Part shown: piece after piece, positions 33,396-38,906 of the stretch | Layout of the letters: each line of letters opens with the position of its first letter | Numbering within the stretch: position 1 is the stretch's first letter | Origin: Treponema sp. | Lineage (GTDB): Bacteria > Spirochaetota > Spirochaetia > Treponematales > Breznakiellaceae | Reading direction: 5' to 3' | Length of the DNA stretch: 38,906 nt | Assembly (NCBI GenBank): GCA_031256035.1 | Contig: JAIRRJ010000094.1 | Span: 1-38,906, forward strand | The notes under the pieces: generated by a model | What the model saw: the letters and a program-made list of their open reading frames with translations, nothing else | What the model was told of the DNA's origin: nothing | The model's database searches: none | Made by a program: the position numbers and the translations under genes

Positions 33396-34144
33396 GGCAT
33401 TGATCCCTTTTCAATTATTGAAATTATTTTTATTAACAAGAGGCTCAGCGCTGATATTAAAATTATCACCGCGAACATTTTATCGAATGAATACGAACGC
33501 CGCACGCGGATCATGTACACGCCGAGGCCTGCTTCTCCTCCGAGCCATTCGGCAATCACCGCGCCTATGATCGAGTAAGTGCTTGCGATCTTAAGCCCTG
33601 AAAAAAAAGCCGGCAGCGCCTGTGGAAGTTTAAGGAAGAAGTATATCTGCCGCCGTGCCGCTCCCATTGACTGCAAGAGGCGGACAGCGTCAGTATCCAC
33701 CTGGGTAAAAGCGCCTAACAGGGCGATTGTCATGGGAAAAAAACAGGTGAGGAATACAAGAGTAACCTTCGGCGCGGAACCGTAGCCCATCCATAAAATT
33801 AACAAAGGAGCAAGTGCAATAGTCGGCATGGTCTGGGTCAAAAGGAGCAGGGGAGTTATTGACTGTTTCAGAAAACGGTTTGCATCCATGACAATTGCCA
33901 GCGCGAAAGAAGCGGCAACTGCAAACGCCAGCCCTGCCATCGCTTCAGCAAGTGTTTGCAAAAGGTGGCGCATGAGCAGTGGAAAATCCGCGATAAACGC
34001 CGATGTTACCCGCATCGGGCTTGGCAGCATATAGCCGGGAATAATGCCGCCCATACTCAACAACTGCCAAAGCAGAATTATAGCAGCAATGGGTGCGATA
34101 CCGGTAAATTTTATTGGATTATTACGCGTTTTTGGCTGTTTCAT
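33377..34144 (-). CDS. thiX: ABC transporter permease, ThiX-type
   Basis: A 255-aa inner-membrane permease of the SsuC/TauC/ThiX group with about six membrane segments and the ATPase-contact loop LLQSMGAARRQIYFFLKLPQALPAFFSGLKIA (EAA-like). The frame is open 24 codons upstream, but those codons lie in the riboswitch. ATG 34144 has GGAGGG 4 nt upstream and opens a normal permease N-terminus. It is first in the thiX-thiY-thiZ operon. Confidence 0.92.
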   Translation of the reverse strand: MKQPKTRNNPIKFTGIAPIAAIILLWQLLSMGGIIPGYMLPSPMRVTSAFIADFPLLMRHLLQTLAEAMAGLAFAVAASFALAIVMDANRFLKQSITPLLLLTQTMPTIALAPLLILWMGYGSAPKVTLVFLTCFFPMTIALLGAFTQVDTDAVRLLQSMGAARRQIYFFLKLPQALPAFFSGLKIASTYSIIGAVIAEWLGGEAGLGVYMIRVRRSYSFDKMFAVIILISALSLLLIKIISIIEKGSMPWKKSA

Positions 34145-34268
34145 GTTTCCCTCCGCCGGCATTATCCGTATCAGGTTACGGCGCCCCTTTGGACGCCAAG
34201 GGTACTCAAGCGTCAATCCGCCTGATCTCAGCCGGCATGTTGCTGTCCAAGAAGTCGGTTACTTCTTG
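34145..34268 (-). promoter_or_regulatory. TPP riboswitch (THI box) controlling thiXYZ
   Basis: Conserved elements on the minus strand, in order: GGCTGAGA (about 34233-34226), AGTACCC, CCTGAT (34175-34170), GGATAATGCC (34167-34158), GCGGAGGGAA ending at 34147. GGAGGG (34154-34149) is both the 3' aptamer strand and the Shine-Dalgarno of thiX, so ligand binding can block translation directly. An extra stem (CCCTTGG with CCAAAGGG) lies between ACCC and CCTGAT. ATCAGG after GAGA can pair with the conserved CCTGAT. A perfect hairpin CAAGAAGT-N5-ACTTCTTG (34268-34248) overlaps the likely 5' strand of P1. Confidence 0.93.
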
Positions 34269-34329
34269 AACAGCCTTGTTTTTCCTCCCATTTCATGCTG
34301 AAACGGTACGAAAAAACTAAATTAAGGAA

Positions 34330-34363
34330 GGTGTCCGAACAAGTTTCCAACTTTTCGGACACC
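34330..34363. repeat. Strong 34-bp hairpin GGTGTCCGAA...TTCGGACACC
   Basis: Perfect 10-bp outer stem plus an inner AAGTT/AACTT pairing. It has no proper T run on either strand. It may end the lipoprotein transcript or be a dispersed palindrome in the thi leader. Confidence 0.6.
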
Positions 34364-34390
34364 CCCGAGCCAGCGCCCCTGTTTCTTTTA

Positions 34391-34419
34391 ATGATACATA
34401 TTCTGTGGAAAAAATGCAA
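34391..34419 (-). promoter_or_regulatory. Candidate promoter of the thi operon
   Basis: Minus strand: -35 TTGCAT (34419-34414), 17-nt spacer, -10 TATCAT (34396-34391). Start near 34384; the leader would contain the 34-bp hairpin and the TPP riboswitch. Confidence 0.4.
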
Positions 34420-34437
34420 TACCCAGTAGGACGCGAA

Positions 34438-34965
34438 TCACTTAACAGTAACATTCATCTTGTCTTTCACAATTTCCCATTCAAAAATCAAAGGAAAGTT
34501 TAACGTTGATTTGAAATTAGGTCTTTCCGTGTAAATTATTGCATCAATTTCAGTATCATCTGTATCAGTATCATCATCTTCAGGATCATTTGCATTGATC
34601 GTCAATTCCATTGAGCCGTCATTATCTATGAAATTATCGGCTCTAATAGTAACATCAAATGGGTATTCATTATTAACGATAAGTTTGTAGGATTTTGCAT
34701 CAACAAATGTATAATTGCCAGTTAAGTTATTAGTTTCAATTTTTACACTTGCTATACCATTTTGGTCAACTATATTTATAGGCGATCCGGTATATGCCTT
34801 TACTTCATAGTTTTTAGTTTTTCCGGCAGGAAGAGTGTCTGATTTATTGTTATAGATGTAGGACACGTCTTTTTTGGAATTGTTGGTTATTACGGTTGTG
34901 TAAGACACTTCATCACAAGCCACAAGCATCAAAGCAGCAGAAATGATTAAAAACAATCTTTGCAT
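34438..34965 (-). CDS. Putative lipoprotein with acidic Asp-rich loop
   Basis: A 175-aa protein with signal peptide and lipobox LMLVAC (Cys17). The mature part is beta-rich (YTTVITNNSKKDVSYIYNN, YKLIVNNEYPFDVTIRADN) with an Asp/Thr-rich stretch around residues 127-141 (DPEDDDTDTDDTEID) that could bind cations. I do not recognise the family. It has its own good promoter and AGGAG 6 nt before the ATG. It is AT-richer than the transporters on either side, in keeping with an accessory gene. Confidence 0.8.
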   Translation of the reverse strand: MQRLFLIISAALMLVACDEVSYTTVITNNSKKDVSYIYNNKSDTLPAGKTKNYEVKAYTGSPINIVDQNGIASVKIETNNLTGNYTFVDAKSYKLIVNNEYPFDVTIRADNFIDNDGSMELTINANDPEDDDTDTDDTEIDAIIYTERPNFKSTLNFPLIFEWEIVKDKMNVTVK

Positions 34966-34993
34966 GGTATACTCCTAAGTCTCCTGTTTGTTA

Positions 34994-35022
34994 ATTTTAG
35001 GAATATTTCAATAATATGTCAA
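34994..35022 (-). promoter_or_regulatory. Strong sigma-70 promoter of the lipoprotein gene
   Basis: Minus strand: TTGACA (35022-35017), 17-nt spacer, TAAAAT (34999-34994). Start near 34987. Confidence 0.7.
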
Positions 35023-35085
35023 TGATGGTATACACTTTGTGAGTTTCTTTTTGTGTGGTCTTTTTCGAGTGATTGCGCTCCAGGT

Positions 35086-35934
35086 TCATCCCTTAACCGC
35101 GCCTGCTGTCAGCCCCTTGATAAATTGTTTGCTCATAACAAGATAAAGTGAAATGACCGGAATCGCCGAAAGGGTCAGCACCGCCAATACTTTTGACCAG
35201 TCGGTCTGGTATTGTCCGAAAAGGCGGGTAACGCCCAGGAGCAGGGTTTTTGCCCTGTCGTCGGTGATAAAGATCAATGGAAACCACAGGTCGTTCCAGA
35301 AAGGGACAAGGTTATAAATGGCAGTAGTTGCAAGGGCGGGTCGCAAGAGCGGGGCGATGATCCTTGTGAAGACTACAAAACGGCTCGCTCCGTCTATGAT
35401 ACCGGCTTCGGTAAGCTCGTATGGGATTTGGCGGATAAATGCGGTCAGAATAAACACTGCTATAGGTATGCCCATTGCGGTGTACACCGGGATGACTGAC
35501 CAGATTGTGTTGATCAGCCCCAGAGCGCGGATAAGTTCCAGAATCCTGATAGAAGCGATTTTGATAGGAAGCATCATACCGGCAATGAAGAAAAAATAAA
35601 GCCCCAGTGAAATCTTTCCCCGCCAGTTGGCGAGAGCATACGCCGCGAGGCTTCCCGTTATCAGCACCATCGCAAGTGATAGAATCACAACGAAAAGGCT
35701 GTTCCTGAAATACACAAGAAAATCACCGTCCGTCAGTACTGCGGCATAGTTCATGAAGTTCCATTTTTCCGGCAGCCCGAAGGGATTCTGGTAAATTGAA
35801 AGCCTGTCCTTGAAGGAATTGATCAACATCACCCAAAGGGGAAAAAGAACTATCAGCGACCAGACAGCCAGAGTAATGTGCGCGCTATAATTACGGTTCT
35901 GTTTTTTCAAAGAAGTCTTTTTTTGAAAGAACAT
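35086..35934 (-). CDS. Sugar ABC transporter permease (MalG/carbohydrate type)
   Basis: A 282-aa inner-membrane permease with six membrane segments. The conserved cytoplasmic loop EAGIIDGASRFVVFTRIIAPLLRPALAT is the EAA motif of the MalG group. The N-terminal LFPLWVMLINSFKDR and C-terminal KGLTAGAVKG tail are typical. ATG 35934 (not the TTG one codon earlier) overlaps the TGA of the partner permease by one base, with GGGGG upstream. It is last in the operon. No ATPase gene is present in the window, so a shared MsiK/UgpC-like ATPase encoded elsewhere is likely. Confidence 0.93.
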   Translation of the reverse strand: MFFQKKTSLKKQNRNYSAHITLAVWSLIVLFPLWVMLINSFKDRLSIYQNPFGLPEKWNFMNYAAVLTDGDFLVYFRNSLFVVILSLAMVLITGSLAAYALANWRGKISLGLYFFFIAGMMLPIKIASIRILELIRALGLINTIWSVIPVYTAMGIPIAVFILTAFIRQIPYELTEAGIIDGASRFVVFTRIIAPLLRPALATTAIYNLVPFWNDLWFPLIFITDDRAKTLLLGVTRLFGQYQTDWSKVLAVLTLSAIPVISLYLVMSKQFIKGLTAGAVKG

Positions 35935-36851
35935 CAATTCCCCCCTTGAGTTGCCCGTAACGTAGGAATGACTCCCGCGCAGAGAACCAAAAAGGTGATG
36001 ACGGCGATGGCGGCGCCCATGCCCGGATCGGGAATACCCACCGGATGCTGGCCTGCGATGCCGACACGGTAGAACAGGGTGCCGATGATGTCCGTTGCAT
36101 AGTTGGGTGCGCCGTTCACATTCGTCATTGAAAAGACCACGTCAAAGGCGTTGAAGTTGTTTACAAAAGTAAGGATAGCTATCATTCCCGCAACAGGTTT
36201 TATCAGGGGCAGTTTGATACGCCAGAATATCTGAATGTCATTTGCCCCTTCGATATTTGCGGCTTCGATATAATCCTCGCTGATGTTTCGAAAAGCAGCA
36301 ACGAACATCATCACCGGAATGCCAATCCACTGCCAGCATGACACCAGCGACACGCTGAGCAGGGCTGTGCTTTTATCTCCCAGCCAGGGCTTCACGAGAA
36401 ATTCCATGTCCAAAGACCGGAGGAAGGGGCCGCTCCACACGGGATTGAGGAGGAGCTTCCAGAGGTAGCCTGTAACCAGCACCGCCAGAGTTGTCGGCAG
36501 AAAGATCACCGTTTGGTAAAACTGCCTTGCCTGCATTGTCTTTTTGGTAAGCAGCACAGCGAAAAAAATCCCCAGGCAATTTTGCACGATCATGTGAATG
36601 ATAAAAAAGAGTACCGTGTTTGTAAAAGCGCCGCGGTAACGTTCAACAAAACGCTCAATTGTAAAGAGTTGTTTGAAATTCTCCATCCCAACGAAAGTCC
36701 GTCCCAAACCCGCCGAACCTGTATAAAGAGATAGGCGCATAGAATCAAGGAGAGGCCACGCCATGAAGACGACATAAAACAACAAAGCGGGCGCAAGCCA
36801 GATAATCCAGCCTGCGCCTCTATTTTTAATCATTTTTAATTGTCTGTTCAA
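35934..36851 (-). CDS. Sugar ABC transporter permease (MalF/carbohydrate type)
   Basis: A 305-aa permease with six membrane segments: WIIWLAPALLFYVVFMAWPLLDSMRLSLY at the N-terminus, QTVIFLPTTLAVLVTGYLWKLLLNP in the middle, and the EAA loop YIEAANIEGANDIQIFWRIKLPLIKP. It pairs with the MalG-type protein to form the channel. It starts 18 nt after the binding-protein gene. The substrate cannot be told; the group carries oligosaccharides and glycerol-phosphate-like compounds. Confidence 0.93.
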   Translation of the reverse strand: MNRQLKMIKNRGAGWIIWLAPALLFYVVFMAWPLLDSMRLSLYTGSAGLGRTFVGMENFKQLFTIERFVERYRGAFTNTVLFFIIHMIVQNCLGIFFAVLLTKKTMQARQFYQTVIFLPTTLAVLVTGYLWKLLLNPVWSGPFLRSLDMEFLVKPWLGDKSTALLSVSLVSCWQWIGIPVMMFVAAFRNISEDYIEAANIEGANDIQIFWRIKLPLIKPVAGMIAILTFVNNFNAFDVVFSMTNVNGAPNYATDIIGTLFYRVGIAGQHPVGIPDPGMGAAIAVITFLVLCAGVIPTLRATQGGN

Positions 36852-36869
36852 CTTGCTTTCCTGTTTCAG

Positions 36870-38102
36870 CTAACGAAGCCTTGCGGCAGCAGTTTCCATT
36901 GCATCGGCAGCCTGACGCGGTGTAATCTGACCCCTGATCACTTGTATCACCGCCTGATTCATGGGCGCGTAAAGGTCCATAAATTTAGGCCACAGGAAGC
37001 GGGCATCGGTTTCCTTGCCGCTGTTGAGGCCAAGGAATTCGTTGGCATGGACATTCGTAAGCCGGATGGGGAAGTTGATCATCGGGAAAAAACCCAAGGG
37101 CAGCGCCGCTGCCGCAATAGTTGCCCCATCGCGGCTGGCAATCCATGCGAGGAATTCTTTACACTCTTCGGGATACTTTGATTTGGCATTGTAGGTGATC
37201 GCCATATCGGGATGGAAGGTTATTGCGGTTTTTTTACCTTTTGGCGCGGGCATGGCAAAAACGCCCCAGTCAAATGTTACGTCTGAATACACGCCTGTTG
37301 TCCATGAACCGTCCATGAACATTACCGCCTGCTGAGTATTGAAGAGCGCCTGGGAATCATTATATGTTACCGACTCGTATCCTCTGGGAAGATACTTGGC
37401 AACATCCGCCATTGCCTGAAATGCGGCGATAAAAGCGGCGTCATTCAGCTTTTTGGCTCCGCTTTCATACTGCACGCGGTCAGCGGCGCCGCCTGTAAAA
37501 TTGGGCAGCATCCCCAAAAAGAATGTTTCCAGAATGTCCCATTCATCCGCAACCCCGTTTGCAAGCGGCGTAAGCCCGTTTGAAGCAAGGGTTCCGCAGA
37601 GCGAAATGAAATCCTCCCATGACTGCGGCACGGAAAGCCCTAATCTCTTGAAGATGCTTTTGTTGTAATACACTGCGTGGGAAACCGCAGCGAAGGGGAC
37701 AGCGAAATATTTACCGTCCGGCATCTGCCACGGCGCGCTGTTGGACGCGGTGAAATTCTGTTTCACCCCGGGAATATCACTGCAATCCCCGAAATAGCCT
37801 GCCCTGAAAAGTTCCTGCCCGGTGGCGTAGGAACGGGCGTATATCAAATCCGGGCCGGTGCCGCCCTCAAGCTGGAGCCGGAGTGTGGCGTTGTACTCAG
37901 GCGGATTGATAGGCCGGAACTGGATTTCCACATTTGGTTTAACCTTTTTGTATTCCGCCAAAAGTTTGTTCATCTGGGCAACATCGTCCGCCCGCCATGA
38001 ACCCATTGTCAGGACAACCTTGTCTGAGGAGTCCATGCCGCCGCGCGCGAATACCGCTGCCGCAACAACAATGAGAATTGCCAATAGAGTTACTTTTTTC
38101 AT
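36870..38102 (-). CDS. Extracellular sugar-binding protein of an ABC transporter
   Basis: A 410-aa family-1 solute-binding protein with signal peptide (VTLLAILIVVAAAVFARGG). It has a two-lobe pattern: MNKLLAEYKKVKPNVEIQFRPI, GTGPDLIYARSYATGQELFRAGYFGD, FAVPFAAVSHAVYYNKSIFKRLGLSVPQSWEDF, FNTQQAVMFMDGSWTTG. No lipobox cysteine is present, so it is probably free in the periplasm. ATG 38102 with GGAGG 5 nt upstream is preferred to the ATG four codons earlier. It is the first gene of the operon; no convincing promoter was found upstream. Confidence 0.94.
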   Translation of the reverse strand: MKKVTLLAILIVVAAAVFARGGMDSSDKVVLTMGSWRADDVAQMNKLLAEYKKVKPNVEIQFRPINPPEYNATLRLQLEGGTGPDLIYARSYATGQELFRAGYFGDCSDIPGVKQNFTASNSAPWQMPDGKYFAVPFAAVSHAVYYNKSIFKRLGLSVPQSWEDFISLCGTLASNGLTPLANGVADEWDILETFFLGMLPNFTGGAADRVQYESGAKKLNDAAFIAAFQAMADVAKYLPRGYESVTYNDSQALFNTQQAVMFMDGSWTTGVYSDVTFDWGVFAMPAPKGKKTAITFHPDMAITYNAKSKYPEECKEFLAWIASRDGATIAAAALPLGFFPMINFPIRLTNVHANEFLGLNSGKETDARFLWPKFMDLYAPMNQAVIQVIRGQITPRQAADAMETAAARLR

Positions 38103-38234
38103 CTTTACCTCCAAAAAAATGTTTTTGATATACTGAAGATAACCACGAAGTCATTCGTAAAAAATATCTTTATGGAGAAAATGTTTGTCGCGAAATACAC
38201 CACTTGTCACGCAAAATCCGTAACAAACTCCTTG

Positions 38235-38381
38235 GCGGGCTGCGCACAACCCTTACGGGAGCTAGGACGGCCATAGAATTTATTCTTGGTTGAAAAATAG
38301 GTTTCATTTGTGGTTATTTTTTATGTGTCGTGTTCATTTAATTCGTGCCGTATGCTCCCTTCAGGGGTGCGCGCAGCCCGC
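38235..38381. mobile_element. Fold-back element with GCGGGCTGCGC...GGGAGC ends
   Basis: GCGGGCTGCGCACAACCC continuing to GGGAGC (38235-38262) faces an inverted, slightly diverged copy at 38354-38381. The middle is AT-rich and non-coding. It occupies the position that the MITE-like copy 1 holds relative to copy A. Confidence 0.55.
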
Positions 38382-38483
38382 ACATAGATTAGTCCTGCAT
38401 TTTTGCAGGACAATTTACCATCATGATGGATTATTTTCACTCTTCCGGTAAAGTTGACATATGGTGAGTAAATATGTCTCTGG

Positions 38484-38752
38484 GGGCGTGGCAGAGGGGG
38501 CTGACCTCTTACAGAGAAACTTGCTCTGCAAGTGGGTATTATTTCTCATGGGTGGCGGGGCTGTAGGGCTTGGAAAGTTTTCTTGAGTTCCCCGCCGAGA
38601 AGACCTCGAACCTTCGTACCGAAGGTACGCAGTTCGTGGGCTTCGAGGCGGACTCATCAAGCACTTTCCAAGTCCCTACTGCCCGCGCACCCGGTAGATA
38701 TAAATTCTTAATTGCGGGACAGGATTAGCTCAAGCCTCCTGCTGCCACGCCC
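38484..38752 (-). mobile_element. Fold-back (MITE-like) element, copy B (inverted relative to copy A)
   Basis: A 269-bp element with the same GGGCGTGGCAG ends as copy A and near-identical arms. The centre differs: copy B carries an additional palindromic stretch including CGTACC-TTC-GGTACG (around 38615), absent from copy A. That explains the 29-bp length difference. Confidence 0.8.
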
Positions 38753-38796
38753 ATAAAAAAATAATTACTCTGCATACGTTTATTTTTGCTCCGTGG

Positions 38797-38853
38797 TGCC
38801 TCAAGTAAAAATCGAACCGTAGGAATAGATGCCTCAAGATAGAAAATCTAACC
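38797..38853 (-). repeat. Two GGTTCGAT...TGAGGCA motifs, inverted relative to those at 42-97
   Basis: Copies at 38797-38818 and 38830-38853 (the latter with GGTTAGATTT), 11 nt apart. The left-end pair is 12 nt apart and in opposite orientation. Confidence 0.5.
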
Positions 38854-38906
38854 AAAGGAACCGAAGCGCAACGGCTTCAAGTTTGATTTATGAACAAACA
38901 CAGGAA

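Larger units (their letters stand above)
38103..38906. other. Gene-free right end made of repeats
   Basis: No supported gene. Contents: the inverted copy of the CCGCCAAGGAGTTTGTT repeat (38213-38247); a fold-back element with 28-bp ends (38235-38381); hairpin GTCCTGCA-TTTT-TGCAGGAC (38392-38411); fold-back copy B (38484-38752); and two GGTTCGAT-type motifs (38797-38853). Short frames here are translations of repeats. Confidence 0.7.

Overview
The window looks like chromosomal DNA of a spirochaete, most likely a Treponema of the environmental or gut (termite-gut-like) type. The main evidence is a pair of FlaA periplasmic-flagellar sheath genes, the neighbourhood fba / conserved membrane-anchored protein / flaA / flaA that resembles the T. 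pallidum TP0662-TP0665 region (from memory), many lipoproteins with treponemal lipoboxes, and mixed base composition. No rRNA, tRNA or CRISPR array was recognised.

Layout. 0.3-1.6 kb: an AT-rich accessory pair (a 62-aa protein and a protein with an HEITH zinc-protease-like motif) and a Lys/Ala/Pro-rich histone-H1-like protein. 1.6-5.8 kb (minus): RarA fused to an extra C-terminal domain, a lipoprotein and a probable beta-barrel protein whose whole leader is an array of five hairpins. 5.9-8.5 kb: an SPFH-like membrane protein, a small membrane protein coupled to an AroH chorismate mutase, and a GH18 lipoprotein. 8.5-13.9 kb: fba, divergent from a conserved anchored protein, then flaA-flaA behind an exact consensus promoter, a terminator, and ptsI beginning 3 nt after it. 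14-17.5 kb: a heterodimeric ABC exporter with one degenerate ATP site. 17.5-21.4 kb (minus): glycolytic cluster gap-pgk-tpiA plus a membrane protein. 21.5-29.2 kb (plus): dnaE, a YggT protein and recG, then a 39-aa membrane peptide and a nucleoside hydrolase.

29.2-38.8 kb is an accessory segment. It is bounded by inverted copies of a fold-back repeat composite. Inside lie a strong promoter, a long structured leader containing a (TC)9 tract, an HU-like DNA-binding protein (HU plus Ig-like domain) and, right after its stop codon, six iteron-like 23-bp repeats each carrying GTACAG. Then come a small lipoprotein, a second MITE-like element, a thiXYZ-type pyrimidine transporter under a TPP riboswitch, another lipoprotein, and a sugar ABC transporter (permeases and binding protein, no ATPase in the window).

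The most unusual material is non-coding: the GTACAG iteron array beside an HU-family gene, the hairpin-array leader at 5.7 kb, the fold-back elements flanking the 9-kb segment, and several promoters whose predicted start sites leave almost no 5' leader (SPFH-like gene, the gene at 9656, dnaE). All calls come from reading the sequence; no database search was run.
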